The notes under the pieces are model-generated. The model ran no database searches. It saw only the letters and a program-made list of their open reading frames with translations, and was not told the origin of the DNA. Below are positions 27,369-36,640 of a stretch of DNA of 64,000 nt, piece after piece (position 1 is the stretch's first letter; each line of letters begins with the position of its first letter). This DNA is from Georgenia ruanii (lineage in GTDB: Bacteria; Actinomycetota; Actinomycetes; Actinomycetales; Actinomycetaceae): the NCBI RefSeq assembly GCF_009193175.1, contig NZ_VUKE01000004.1, positions 172,777-236,776 of the forward strand. The letters are read 5' to 3'. A program made the position numbers and the translations under genes.

Positions 27369-27922
27369 CGGCACAGCCTCGCACAGCCCGCGGAGCAGGC
27401 GGCCTGGACGGATCGGGAAGCGGGCGGCGTCCGGACGGATCGCGCAGCGGGCGGCGTCCGGACGGATCGCGCAGCGGGCGGCGTCCGGACGGATCGGGAG
27501 GCGGGCCGGTCCGGACGGGTCGTGAGGCTGGTCGCATCTGCACGGATCGTGGAGCAGGTGGCATCCGACCGGGTCGCCAGGCCGGCGGCATGCGGATGCG
27601 CCTGCGACCAGCGGCCATGCGCCGATGGGTCTCCATGGCGGTTCGTGGGTTCGTCGCGACCGGACCCATAGGTGCGCGGCGCTTCCGTCAGGGACTTTAG
27701 GGAAAAGAGTCCGGTATGGGTAAAGTCGTGGGCCGTTGAGCGGGCCCAGGGCAGGACGACGCGCCCAAGGCCCGCCGCGCCCAGCCCGCGGGCCTGCCGC
27801 GCACCCTGCGCGGGCCCTGGAGCGGCGCGACCACCGAGCGCGAGGTCGCCGCGCCCTGCGCGACACCCAGCGCACCAGACCGAGAACACGCACGCAACCG
27901 AGAGCACACGGAACCAAGGACG
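27369..27922. other. 554-bp divergent region between Nudix-NYN gene and betT
   Basis: No gene. It contains the decaying 27-bp tandem array (listed separately), a 7-bp inverted pair ATGGGTC/GACCCAT around 27623-27668, and a GGACT...AGTCC dyad near 27695-27715. The betT leader has a bulged hairpin at 27790-27817 (CCGCGCA-ccc-TGCGCGG with outer GGGC/GCCC) followed by an A/C-rich unstructured stretch. A ribosome site AAGGA precedes the betT ATG. Confidence 0.6.
27406..27600. repeat. Decaying 27-bp tandem repeat, about seven copies
   Basis: Copies 1-3 (27406-27432, 27433-27459, 27460-27486) start GGACGGATCG and end GGGCGGCGTCC. Copies 2 and 3 are identical; copy 1 differs by two bases. Copy 4 is shortened, and at least three more copies with growing divergence follow (GGACGGGTCGTG, GCACGGATCGTGG, GACCGGGTCGCC). 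Confidence 0.85.
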
Positions 27923-30292
27923 ATGACCCAGACCAGACCTCCCGTCCCAGAACGGGCCGCGCCCTCCACAGACGCCGAGACGGGGCCGCCCACCGCGCGG
28001 GCGGTGCCGCCGGAACCCGTCACGGGTGCGGCACCGGCGGGCCCGGGGATGACGGCGCAGCCCCCGCGAGCCCTGCACACCCCGCCGCCCGTGGGCGCGA
28101 CGACGGCCCCGCAGCCGCCGCGCCCCGCGCACGACCCGCCGTCGGCCCGCCCGGCAACGGCCCGGAAGACGGCGCCGCGGCCCCCACGCCCGGAGGGCCC
28201 GCCGCAGACCCCCGCGGAGACGGCAACGGAGCCGCCGACGACGAACATGCGCGTGTTCGTCCCCTCCGCCATCGGCATCCTCGCCATCGCCCTGTGGGCG
28301 ATTCTCGCCCCGGACCACGCCGCCACGGTCATCGGCGCGATGGTGGCCTGGGTGTCCAAGAACCTCGGCTGGTACTACATCCTCACCGCCACGGTGGTGG
28401 TGATCTTCGTCGTCTTCGTCGCGGCCTCGCGCGTGGGACGCACGAAGCTGGGTCCGGACCACTCCAAGCCCCAGTACTCGATGTTCTCCTGGACCGCGAT
28501 GCTCTTCGCGGCGGGCATCGGCATCGACCTGATGTTCTTCTCCGTGGCCGAGCCCGTGACCCAGTACTACGGGCCGCCGGCCGGCGCGGGGGAAACCCTC
28601 GAATCGGCCCGGCAGGCCGTGGTCTGGACCCTGTTCCACTACGGCATCACCGGCTGGGCGATGTACGCCCTCATGGGCATGGCGTTCGGCTACTTCGCCT
28701 ACCGCTTCAACATGCCGCTGAGCATCCGCTCCGCGCTGTACCCGATCATCGGCCGGCGCGTGCACGGCGCCGCCGGGGACGCCGTCGACACCGCCGCCAT
28801 GCTCGGCACCATCTTCGGCATCGCCACGTCGCTGGGCATCGGCGTCGTGCAGCTTAACTTCGGCCTGAAGATCCTCTTCGGCGTCGAGGAGGGGCTCGCC
28901 GCCCAGATCGCCCTCATCGTGCTGGCCGTCCTCATGGCCACCGCGTCCGCCGTGGCCGGCATCGACAAGGGCATCCGGCGGCTGTCCGAGCTCAACGTCG
29001 TCCTCGCCGTCGGCCTCATGCTGTACATCACCGTCACCGGCAAGACCGCGTTCCTGCTGGACGCGCTGGTGCTGAACATCGGCGACTACCTCGCCGGCTT
29101 CGCCGACATGACGCTGAACACGTTCGCCTTCGACCGCCCGGACGAGTGGATGAACGGCTGGACGCTGTTCTTCTGGGCCTGGTGGATCGCCTGGGCGCCC
29201 TTCGTGGGGCTGTTCCTCGCCCGGATCTCCCGCGGGCGCACCATCCGCCAGTTCGTCGTCGCCACGCTGACCGTGCCCTTCCTGTTCATCCTGGTCTGGC
29301 TCTCGATCTTCGGGAACAGCGCCCTCGACGTGGTGCTGGGCGGCAACGACGCCTTCGGGCAGGTGGCGATGAACCAGCCCGAGCGGGCCTTCTACTCCCT
29401 GCTCGAGCAGTACCCCGGCGCCCCGCTGCTCATCGCCGTGGCCACCTTCACCGGCCTGCTCTTCTATGTCACCAGCGCCGACTCCGGCTCGCTCGTGATG
29501 TCGACCTTCACCTCCCGGATCAAGGACCCGGGCAAGGACGGGCCGAACTGGCTGCGGATCTTCTGGTCCCTCGCCACCGGTGCGCTCACGCTCGGGATGC
29601 TCATGGTCGGCGGCGTGGCGACGCTGCAGTCGGCGACGATCATCATGGGCCTGCCGTTCTCCGTGGTGATCTACCTGGTCATGGCGGGCCTCTACAAGTC
29701 GTTGCGGATCGAGGCGGCGCTGGCCGCGAGCCTGCGCACCTCCCTGCCCGGCGCGCTCTCCGGGCGGGCCGTCGCCGGTCCGCAGCGCAGCTGGCGCCAG
29801 CGCGTGGCCCGGTCGATGGCCTACCCGAGTTCGGCGCAGGCCCAGCGCTACATCACGCAGGTCGCGCTGCCCGCGGTGCAGGAGGTCGCGGCCGAGCTGA
29901 GGGCCCAGGGCGCCGTCGTCGAGCTGACCGACGGCGCGGTCGAGGGGGCGGGCTGCAGCCAGCTCACCCTCACCGTGGTCCTGGCCGACGACCCCGACTT
30001 CCGCTACCAGATCTACCCCGTCGAGCACGTCACGCCGACCTACGCCCCGCGCGCCCAGGGCCGGAACGAGACGTACTACCGGCTCGAGGTCTTCTCGATG
30101 ACCGGCAGCCACGGCTACGACCTCATGGGGTACACGAAGGACCAGGTCATCACCGACGTCCTGGACCAGTACGAGCGACACCTCGAGTTTCTCCACCTCC
30201 AGCGCGACTTCACCGGGTCGGCCATGGCCGACGAGGCCGACGCGCCGGAGGACTGGAACGCCGACTTCGCGATGGAGGAGAGCAAGAACTGA
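27923..30292 (+). CDS. betT: BCCT family choline/betaine transporter (BetT-like)
   Basis: 789 residues. A cytoplasmic Pro/Ala/Thr-rich N-terminus of about 105 residues precedes 12 predicted helices. The BCCT signature is WTLFFWAWWIAWAPFVGLFLARISRGRTIRQFV; the substrate-site region has GWAMYALMGMAFGYFAYRFN. A C-terminal domain of about 180 residues (ITQVALPAVQEVAAELRAQG..., YYRLEVFSMTGSHGYDLMGYTKDQVITDVLDQYERHLEFL) is that of BetT-type choline transporters, where it senses osmotic conditions. The next genes oxidise choline to glycine betaine, so choline is the likely substrate. The N-terminal extension is unusually long for the family. Confidence 0.93.
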   Translation: MTQTRPPVPERAAPSTDAETGPPTARAVPPEPVTGAAPAGPGMTAQPPRALHTPPPVGATTAPQPPRPAHDPPSARPATARKTAPRPPRPEGPPQTPAETATEPPTTNMRVFVPSAIGILAIALWAILAPDHAATVIGAMVAWVSKNLGWYYILTATVVVIFVVFVAASRVGRTKLGPDHSKPQYSMFSWTAMLFAAGIGIDLMFFSVAEPVTQYYGPPAGAGETLESARQAVVWTLFHYGITGWAMYALMGMAFGYFAYRFNMPLSIRSALYPIIGRRVHGAAGDAVDTAAMLGTIFGIATSLGIGVVQLNFGLKILFGVEEGLAAQIALIVLAVLMATASAVAGIDKGIRRLSELNVVLAVGLMLYITVTGKTAFLLDALVLNIGDYLAGFADMTLNTFAFDRPDEWMNGWTLFFWAWWIAWAPFVGLFLARISRGRTIRQFVVATLTVPFLFILVWLSIFGNSALDVVLGGNDAFGQVAMNQPERAFYSLLEQYPGAPLLIAVATFTGLLFYVTSADSGSLVMSTFTSRIKDPGKDGPNWLRIFWSLATGALTLGMLMVGGVATLQSATIIMGLPFSVVIYLVMAGLYKSLRIEAALAASLRTSLPGALSGRAVAGPQRSWRQRVARSMAYPSSAQAQRYITQVALPAVQEVAAELRAQGAVVELTDGAVEGAGCSQLTLTVVLADDPDFRYQIYPVEHVTPTYAPRAQGRNETYYRLEVFSMTGSHGYDLMGYTKDQVITDVLDQYERHLEFLHLQRDFTGSAMADEADAPEDWNADFAMEESKN

Positions 30293-31767
30293 TGACGAAC
30301 ACCCTGTTCATCGACGGCCGGTGGGTCCCCGCCCGCAGCGGCGAGACCCGCGAGATCCGCAACCCCGCCGACGGCGAGCTCGTCGGGATCGTGGCCGAGG
30401 CCGGCGCCGAGGACGCCGAGGCGGCGATCGCCGCCGCCCGGGCCGCCTTCGACGGCGGCGCCTGGCGCGACGTCCCGGCCCCCGAGCGCGGCGACTTCCT
30501 GCTCAAGGTCGCCGACCGGCTGCGCGAGCGCAAGGCCGAGTTCGCCCGCGCCGAGTCCCTCGACACCGGCAAGCGGCTGGTCGAGAGCGAGATCGACATG
30601 GACGACATCGCGGCCTGCTTCGCCTACTTCGGCAAGCTCGCCGGGCTGGAGGCCGGCCGGCTGGTCGACGCCGGCAACACCGACGTCGTCTCCCGGATCG
30701 TCTACGAGCCGGTCGGCGTCTGCGGGCTCATCACCCCGTGGAACTACCCGCTGCTGCAGGCGGCGTGGAAGATCGCGCCCGCGCTGGCCGCCGGCAACGC
30801 CTTCGTCCTCAAGCCCTCCGAGCTCACCCCGCACACCGCGATCCTCATGATGCAGGTGCTCGAGGAGCTCGGCCTGCCCGCCGGCGTCGCCAACCTCGTG
30901 CTGGGCGCCGGCGCCACCGCCGGCGCGCCGCTGTCGTCCCACCCCGACGTCGACATGGTCTCCTTCACCGGCGGCCTGGAGACCGGCAAGGTGATCGCCG
31001 CCGCTGCGGCGGGCACCGTGAAGAAGGTGGCGCTGGAGCTGGGCGGGAAGAACCCCAACGTCATCTTCGCCGACGCCGACTTCGACGCCGCCGTGGACAA
31101 CGCCCTCAACGGCGCCTTCGTCCACTCCGGGCAGGTCTGCTCCGCCGGCGCCCGGATCATCGTCCAGGACACCATCGCCGAGCGGTTCGTCGACGAGCTC
31201 GTGCGCCGGGCCCAGGGCATCCGCCTCGGCGGGCCCTTCGACGAGGCCGCCGAGACCGGCCCGCTCATCTCCGCCGCCCACCGCGACAAGGTCACCGCCT
31301 ACGTCGAGCGCGGCGTCGCCGAGGGCGCCCGGGTGCGCTGCGGCGGCGCCTGGGGCGAGGGCGAGCTCGCCAAGGGCTACTACTACCTGCCCACCGTGAT
31401 CGACGACGTCCGCCGGGGCATGTCCGTGGTGCGCGACGAGGCCTTCGGCCCGGTGGTGACGGTGGAGACCTTCGCCGACGAGGACGAGGCGGTGGCCACC
31501 GCCAACGACACGCACTACGGGCTGGCCGGCGCGGTGTGGACCCAGGACGCCGGCCGCGCCCAGCGGGTCGCCGGGCGCCTGCGCCACGGGACGGTGTGGA
31601 TCAACGACTTCCACCCGTACCTCCCCCAGGCCGAGTGGGGCGGGTTCGGCCAGTCCGGGGTGGGCCGCGAGCTCGGTCCCACCGGCCTGGCGGAGTACCA
31701 GGAGGCCAAGCACATCTACCAGAACACCCGGCCGCAGGTCACCGGCTGGTTCGAGGACCGCAAGTGA
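30292..31767 (+). CDS. betB: Betaine-aldehyde dehydrogenase
   Basis: 491-residue NAD(P)+-dependent aldehyde dehydrogenase making glycine betaine from betaine aldehyde. Catalytic Glu in LELGGKNPNVIF, catalytic Cys about residue 283 in HSGQVCSAGARII, cofactor segment TPWNYPLLQAAWKIAPALAAGN and FTGGLETGKVI. Its ATG shares one base with the betT stop (TGATG). Position between betT and betA supports the choline pathway over other ALDH roles. Confidence 0.95.
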   Translation: MTNTLFIDGRWVPARSGETREIRNPADGELVGIVAEAGAEDAEAAIAAARAAFDGGAWRDVPAPERGDFLLKVADRLRERKAEFARAESLDTGKRLVESEIDMDDIAACFAYFGKLAGLEAGRLVDAGNTDVVSRIVYEPVGVCGLITPWNYPLLQAAWKIAPALAAGNAFVLKPSELTPHTAILMMQVLEELGLPAGVANLVLGAGATAGAPLSSHPDVDMVSFTGGLETGKVIAAAAAGTVKKVALELGGKNPNVIFADADFDAAVDNALNGAFVHSGQVCSAGARIIVQDTIAERFVDELVRRAQGIRLGGPFDEAAETGPLISAAHRDKVTAYVERGVAEGARVRCGGAWGEGELAKGYYYLPTVIDDVRRGMSVVRDEAFGPVVTVETFADEDEAVATANDTHYGLAGAVWTQDAGRAQRVAGRLRHGTVWINDFHPYLPQAEWGGFGQSGVGRELGPTGLAEYQEAKHIYQNTRPQVTGWFEDRK

Positions 31768-31781
31768 AGGAGCACAGCAGC

Positions 31782-33368
31782 GTGAACGAGAGCACCTACG
31801 ACTACGTGGTGGTCGGCGGCGGGTCCGCCGGCGCCGTCGTCGCGGCCCGGCTGAGCGAGGACCCCGACGTCCAGGTCGCCCTCCTCGAGGCCGGCCCGAC
31901 CGACGTGGGCCTCGACGTCGTCCTCCAGCTCGACCGGTGGATGGAGCTGCTCGAGTCCGGCTACGACTGGGACTACCCGATCGAGCCGCAGGCCAGCGGC
32001 AACTCCTTCATGCGGCACGCCCGCGCCAAGGTGCTGGGCGGGTGCTCCTCGCACAACTCGTGCATCGCCTTCTGGGCGCCGCGCGAGGACCTGGACGAGT
32101 GGGAGGCCACGCACGGGGCCACCGGGTGGGGCGCGGAGCACACCTTCCCGCTGTACACCAAGCTCGAGACGAACGAGGACGACGGCCCCCTGCACGGCAA
32201 GGACGGCCCGGTGCACCTGATGAACGTCCCGCCCGCGGATGCCTGCGGCGTGGCGCTGCTGGACGCCTGCGAGCAGGCGGGCATCCCGCGGGCACGGTTC
32301 AACACCGGCGAGACCGTGGTCAACGGCGCGAACTTCTTCCAGATCAACCGCCGCGCCGACGGCACCCGGTCCTCCTCCTCGGTGTCCTACCTCCACCCGG
32401 TCCTGGACCGGGAGAACCTCCACGTCCTCACCGGCTCCTGGGCCAAGAAGCTCGTGCTGGACGCGGACAACCGCTGCACCGGCGTGGAGGTCACCGACAA
32501 CGCCTTCGGGCGCAGCAAGGTCGTCTCCGCCCGGCGCGAGGTCATCGTCTCCACCGGCGCCATCGACACCCCCAAGCTGCTCATGCTCTCCGGCATCGGC
32601 CCGGCCGAGCACCTGCGCGAGGTGGGCATCGACGTCGTCGTGGACGCGCCCGGCGTCGGCGCGAACCTGCAGGACCACCCCGAGGGCGTCATCCAGTGGG
32701 AGGCCAAGCGGCCCATGCCGACCACCTCCACCCAGTGGTGGGAGATCGGCATCTTCACCACCACCGAGGACGGCCTGGACCGGCCGGACCTGATGATGCA
32801 CTACGGGTCCGTGCCGTTCGACATGCACACCCTGCGCCAGGGCTACCCGACGACGGAGAACGGCTTCTGCCTGACCCCCAACGTCACCCACGCCCGCTCC
32901 CGCGGCACGGTGCGGCTGCGCAGCAAGGACTTCCGCGACAAGCCGATGGTCGACCCGCGCTACTTCACCGACCCGCACGACATGCGCGTGATGATCGCCG
33001 GCATCCGCAAGGCCCGCGAGATCGTCGCGCAGCCCGCGATGGCGGAGTGGGCGGGGGAGGAGCTCTACCCCGGCGCGGACGTGCAGACCGACGAGCAGCT
33101 CGCGGACTACGTCCGCCGCACCCACAACACCGTCTACCACCCGGTCGGGACGGTGCGCATGGGCGCCCCAGCGGACCCGATGTCCCCGCTCGACCCCGAG
33201 CTGCGGGTCAAGGGCGTCACCGGCCTGCGCGTCGCCGACGCCTCGATCATGCCCGAGCACACCACGGTCAACCCCAACATCACCGTGATGATGATCGGCG
33301 AGAAGTGCGCCGAGATGGTCAAGGCCGCCCGGGCCTCCGCGCCGGTCGAGGTCGCCGCGACCGCCTGA
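31782..33368 (+). CDS. betA: Choline dehydrogenase / GMC family oxidoreductase
   Basis: 528-residue FAD enzyme of the GMC family, expected to oxidise choline to betaine aldehyde. The dinucleotide motif VVVGGGSAGAVVAARLSEDP is at residues ~9-28, the GMC signatures are RAKVLGGCSSHNSCIAFWAP and STGAIDTPKLLMLSGIGP, and the active-site His pair lies in HNTVYHPVGTVRMG plus HTTVNPNITVMMIGE. The GTG with AAGGAG nine bases upstream is preferred over the GTG that overlaps the betB stop. Third gene of the betT-betB-betA operon; no BetI-type regulator is present nearby. Confidence 0.93.
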   Translation: MNESTYDYVVVGGGSAGAVVAARLSEDPDVQVALLEAGPTDVGLDVVLQLDRWMELLESGYDWDYPIEPQASGNSFMRHARAKVLGGCSSHNSCIAFWAPREDLDEWEATHGATGWGAEHTFPLYTKLETNEDDGPLHGKDGPVHLMNVPPADACGVALLDACEQAGIPRARFNTGETVVNGANFFQINRRADGTRSSSSVSYLHPVLDRENLHVLTGSWAKKLVLDADNRCTGVEVTDNAFGRSKVVSARREVIVSTGAIDTPKLLMLSGIGPAEHLREVGIDVVVDAPGVGANLQDHPEGVIQWEAKRPMPTTSTQWWEIGIFTTTEDGLDRPDLMMHYGSVPFDMHTLRQGYPTTENGFCLTPNVTHARSRGTVRLRSKDFRDKPMVDPRYFTDPHDMRVMIAGIRKAREIVAQPAMAEWAGEELYPGADVQTDEQLADYVRRTHNTVYHPVGTVRMGAPADPMSPLDPELRVKGVTGLRVADASIMPEHTTVNPNITVMMIGEKCAEMVKAARASAPVEVAATA

Positions 33369-33382
33369 TCGCCGGCCGCGCT

Positions 33383-33430
33383 GACCGCCGCCGGCGGGCT
33401 GCCGCCGGCGGGCTGCCGCCGGCGGCGGTC
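33383..33430 (+). terminator. GC hairpin containing 14-bp tandem repeats after betA
   Basis: GACCGCCGCCGGC (33383-33395) pairs perfectly with GCCGGCGGCGGTC (33418-33430). The region between and including the arms consists of 2.8 copies of a 14-bp unit GCCGCCGGCGGGCT, so alternative foldings exist. Likely end of the bet operon. Confidence 0.65.
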
Positions 33431-33456
33431 GCTCGCCGATTCCCGCACGTGAAACC

Positions 33457-33486
33457 GCCCGGGCGCCCCCAGTGGGGCGCCCGGGC
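33457..33486. terminator. Terminator between convergent betA and biotin carboxylase genes
   Basis: A 13-bp perfect stem, GCCCGGGCGCCCC / GGGGCGCCCGGGC, with loop CAGT. It lies 41 bp beyond the stop of the - strand gene and can serve both directions. Confidence 0.85.
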
Positions 33487-33527
33487 AGTTCGTCGTTGCC
33501 GGCGTGCCGGGCGGTCGGCACGCGCCG

Positions 33528-35369
33528 TCAGTTCGCGGAGACGTCGTCCAGCGGGTCGATCTGGCAGATGACGGCGCCCGTGGCGACGTTCTGCCCGACG
33601 GCGGCCGCCATGCCGTGCACGCGCCCGGCGCGGTGCGCCACCAGCGGCTGCTCCATCTTCATCGCCTCGAGGACGACGACGAGGTCGCCCTCGGCGACCA
33701 GCTCGCCGTCGGCCACCGCGACCTTGACGATCGTGCCCTGCATGGGCGAGGTCAGCGCGGCGCCGTTGGCGCCGTTGGCGGCGGCCCCACCGGACCGGGC
33801 CGCCCGACGCGCCGGCCGGCGGGCGGCGCCGCGCGGCCCGGCGGAGATCCCCAGGCCGGCGGGGATGACCACCTCGAGCCGCTTGCCGCCCACCTCGACG
33901 ACGACGCGCTCGGTGGCCTCCGCCGCGCCCTCGTCCTCGGCCGGGGCGGGCGTCGCCGGGGCGGCCCTGGGCAGCTCGCGCAGCTTCTCCGCGTAGTCGG
34001 TCTCGATCCAGGTGGTGTGGACCCGGAAGTCCTCGGCCCGCTCGGCGGTGAAGTCCGGCTCGGTCAGCACGCTGCGGTGGAACGGCAGCACGGTGGGCAG
34101 GCCGACGATCTCGGTCTCGCGCAGCGCCCGGCGCGCGCGCTCGAGCGCCTCGGCGCGGGTGGCGCCGGTGACGATCAGCTTGGCGAGCAGGGAGTCGAAG
34201 GCGCCGGAGACGGCGTCGCCGGCGACCACCCCGGCGTCCACCCGCACGCCCGGCCCGGCGGGCCAGGTGAGGGAGGCGATGGTCCCGGGGGCGGGCATGA
34301 AGTTGGACGCCGGGTCCTCGCCGTTGATGCGCAGCTCGATGGAGTGCCCGCGGGTGGCGACCTCGGTGTAGCCGAGCTCCTCGCCGGCGGCCACGCGCAG
34401 CTGCTCGCGCACGAGGTCCAGCCCGGCGACCTCCTCGCTGACCGGGTGCTCGACCTGCAGGCGGGTGTTGACCTCGAGGAAGGAGATGGTGCCGTCCTGG
34501 CCCACGAGGAACTCGCAGGTGCCGGCGCCGACGTAGCCGGCCTCGCGCAGGATGGCCTGCGAGGCGCGCACGAGGGTGGCCTCCTGCTCGGCGCTGAGGA
34601 ACGGCGCGGGCGCCTCCTCGACGAGCTTCTGGTGGCGCCGCTGCAGCGAGCAGTCCCGGGTGGAGACGACGACGACGGTGCCGGCCGCGTCGGCCAGGCA
34701 CTGGGTCTCCACGTGGCGCGGGCGGTCGAGGAAGCGCTCGACGAAGCACTCGCCGCGGCCGAACGCGGCCAGCGCCTCGCGCACGGCCGACTCGTACAGC
34801 TGGGGGATCTCCTCGCGGGTGCGGGCGACCTTGAGGCCGCGCCCGCCGCCGCCGAACGCGGCCTTGATGGCCACCGGGAGGCCGTGGGCGTCGGCGAAGG
34901 CGAGCACCTCCTCGGCCCCGGCGACCGGGTCGGCGGTGCCGGGCACCAGCGGCGCGCCGACCCTCTGGGCGATGTGCCGGGCGGTGACCTTGTCGCCCAG
35001 GGCGGCGATGGCGGCCGGCGGCGGACCGATCCACACGAGCCCGGCGTCGAGCACGGCCTGGGCGAACTCGGCGTTCTCGGACAGGAAGCCGTAGCCGGGG
35101 TGCACCGCGTCGGCGCCGGAGCGGCGGGCGACGTCGAGCAGCTTGCCGGCGTCGAGGTAGGTCTCGGCGGCCCGCTGGCCGTGCAGGGCGTACGCCTCGT
35201 CGCTGAGCTTGACGTGCAGGGCGTTGCGGTCGGAGTCGGCGTAGACGGCGACCGTGGCGATCCCCGCGTCGGCGCATGCCCGAGCCACCCGGACGGCGAT
35301 CTCGCCGCGGTTGGCGATGAGCACCTTCGTGAGCCTGCGCGGGCTCGGCTGGCTCGAGGTGCTCGTCAT
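33528..35369 (-). CDS. Acyl-CoA carboxylase alpha subunit (biotin carboxylase + BCCP)
   Basis: 613-residue AccA3/PccA-type protein that carboxylates its own biotin with ATP and bicarbonate. Order: biotin carboxylase N-domain ([22 protein letters not shown]), ATP-grasp with [26 protein letters not shown] and [20 protein letters not shown], then a linker and BCCP domain whose biotinylation motif is EAMKME, lysine about 43 residues from the C-terminus. The ATG is chosen because AGGAG lies six bases upstream. The partner carboxyltransferase accD and epsilon subunit lie 20 kb downstream and the biotin ligase next to them. Propionyl- versus acetyl-CoA specificity resides in the beta subunit. Confidence 0.95.
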   Translation of the reverse strand: MTSTSSQPSPRRLTKVLIANRGEIAVRVARACADAGIATVAVYADSDRNALHVKLSDEAYALHGQRAAETYLDAGKLLDVARRSGADAVHPGYGFLSENAEFAQAVLDAGLVWIGPPPAAIAALGDKVTARHIAQRVGAPLVPGTADPVAGAEEVLAFADAHGLPVAIKAAFGGGGRGLKVARTREEIPQLYESAVREALAAFGRGECFVERFLDRPRHVETQCLADAAGTVVVVSTRDCSLQRRHQKLVEEAPAPFLSAEQEATLVRASQAILREAGYVGAGTCEFLVGQDGTISFLEVNTRLQVEHPVSEEVAGLDLVREQLRVAAGEELGYTEVATRGHSIELRINGEDPASNFMPAPGTIASLTWPAGPGVRVDAGVVAGDAVSGAFDSLLAKLIVTGATRAEALERARRALRETEIVGLPTVLPFHRSVLTEPDFTAERAEDFRVHTTWIETDYAEKLRELPRAAPATPAPAEDEGAAEATERVVVEVGGKRLEVVIPAGLGISAGPRGAARRPARRAARSGGAAANGANGAALTSPMQGTIVKVAVADGELVAEGDLVVVLEAMKMEQPLVAHRAGRVHGMAAAVGQNVATGAVICQIDPLDDVSAN

Positions 35370-35671
35370 GGACAACTCCTGTTCTGGCCCGGGATCCGGG
35401 CGCCGGTGATGATCGATCGGGGGCGGCTGGGGGCCGCGTGGGCACCGGTGGCAGCGGGGTGAGGAGCACCCCGGTGGGACCGTGCCCGGGCTACGTTAGC
35501 CGGGGGCGGCGCGGCCCTCCTATTTCGGCATGGCCGCGGCCGCCAAGATTGTCCATGTGACCAAGCCACGGCGGCGGTGGTTGTCGCGTGTCTACAAGTT
35601 GTGCGGGCCGCGCCGCGGCCCCGCCCGGGTGTCTTGGTAGCAGGTGCACAAAAGCCGGCGACGGCGGCAGG
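35370..35671. other. 302-bp divergent region (carboxylase alpha / UdgB)
   Basis: No gene. It holds a dyad GGCTA-cgt-TAGCC (35489-35501) that includes a TACGTT hexamer, and a GC hairpin GGGCCGC-gcc-GCGGCCC (35605-35621). Either could act on the flanking divergent genes; nothing more specific is visible. Confidence 0.5.
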
Positions 35672-36511
35672 ATGGCGAGCGTGCCCGACGACCTGCGTCC
35701 CCATCCCGTCACCGGCGAGCTCTTCGCCTCCCCGGTGCCCCCGGGCACCGGCTGGCCGGGCGACCCGGCGGACCCCGCCACCCCGGTGGCCCGCTCCGCC
35801 GCCGAGGTCGGGCGCCTCGCCCGCGGGGCGGACGACGTGGCCGAGCTCGACGCGCGGGTGTCCGTCTGCCGCGCCTGCCCGCGCCTGGTGGCCTGGCGCG
35901 AGGCCGTCGCCACGACCGGGCGGCGGGCCGCCTTCGCCGACCAGCCGTACTGGGGCCGCCCCGGCCCGGGTTTCGGCGACCCCCGGCCCCGGGTGCTCGT
36001 CGTCGGGCTGGCGCCGGCGGCCAACGGGACGAACCGCACCGGCCGGATGTTCACCGGCGACCGCAGCGGTGACTGGATCTACGCCGCCCTCTACCGCGCC
36101 GGCTACGCCAGCCAGCCGACCAGCACCTCCGCCGCCGACGGGCTCGAGCTGCGCGGCGCGCGGATCGTGGCCGCGGTGCGCTGCGCGCCGCCGGGCAACA
36201 AGCCCACCCCCGAAGAGCGCGCCACGTGCGGGCAGTGGCTGGACCGCGACCTCGAGCTGGTCGCCCCCGGGCTCCGCTCGATGCTCGCCCTGGGCGCGAT
36301 CGGCTGGGACGCCGCCCTGGCCAGCGCCCGGCGGCTGGGCTGGGCGGTGCCCCGGCCCAGGCCGCGGTTCGGCCACGGCGCCGAGGCCGTGCTCGTCACC
36401 CCCGCCGGGCACGAGGTCCGGCTGCTCGGCAGCTACCACGTCAGCCAGCAGAACACCTTTACCGGAAAGTTGACTGAGAAGATGCTCGACGAGGTGCTCG
36501 CCCGGCTGTGA
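35672..36511 (+). CDS. Uracil-DNA glycosylase family 5 (UdgB type)
   Basis: 279-residue base-excision repair enzyme with a [4Fe-4S] cluster. Cluster cysteines are visible as CRAC (about residue 66) plus one in [12 protein letters not shown] and one in ATCGQWL. Motif [20 protein letters not shown] (residues ~112-130) lacks the polar Asp/Asn of classical UDGs at the catalytic position, as in family 5, and the C-terminal motif is [16 protein letters not shown]. Family 5 enzymes remove uracil, hypoxanthine and related lesions from double-stranded DNA. The ATG is preceded by a weak GGCAGG site. Confidence 0.9.
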   Translation: MASVPDDLRPHPVTGELFASPVPPGTGWPGDPADPATPVARSAAEVGRLARGADDVAELDARVSVCRACPRLVAWREAVATTGRRAAFADQPYWGRPGPGFGDPRPRVLVVGLAPAANGTNRTGRMFTGDRSGDWIYAALYRAGYASQPTSTSAADGLELRGARIVAAVRCAPPGNKPTPEERATCGQWLDRDLELVAPGLRSMLALGAIGWDAALASARRLGWAVPRPRPRFGHGAEAVLVTPAGHEVRLLGSYHVSQQNTFTGKLTEKMLDEVLARL

Positions 36512-36529
36512 CGGGCGCCGCCGAGCCGA

Positions 36530-36619
36530 GCGACCAACCTGTCAGTCTGGCTGTGACCAACCTGCCAGTGAGGCTGCGACCAAGCTGTCAGTCGCTGTGA
36601 CCAACCTGACAGGGTGGCT
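36530..36619. repeat. Four-copy ~23-bp tandem repeat with CTGNCAG dyads
   Basis: Units at 36530-36552, 36553-36575, 36576-36596 (two bases short) and 36597-36619 begin G(C/T)GACCAA(C/G)CTG and each contains the dyad CTG-N-CAG with N varying (t, c, t, a). It lies between the convergent UdgB and DAP dehydrogenase genes. Confidence 0.9.
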
Positions 36620-36640
36620 GCGGCGCCGGGGAGGCCGCGC

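Noticed and set aside
27365..30196. 943-codon open frame on the - strand across the bet operon
   Set aside because: A codon-bias shadow of betT; composition is low-complexity His/Arg/Gly and no domain is recognisable.
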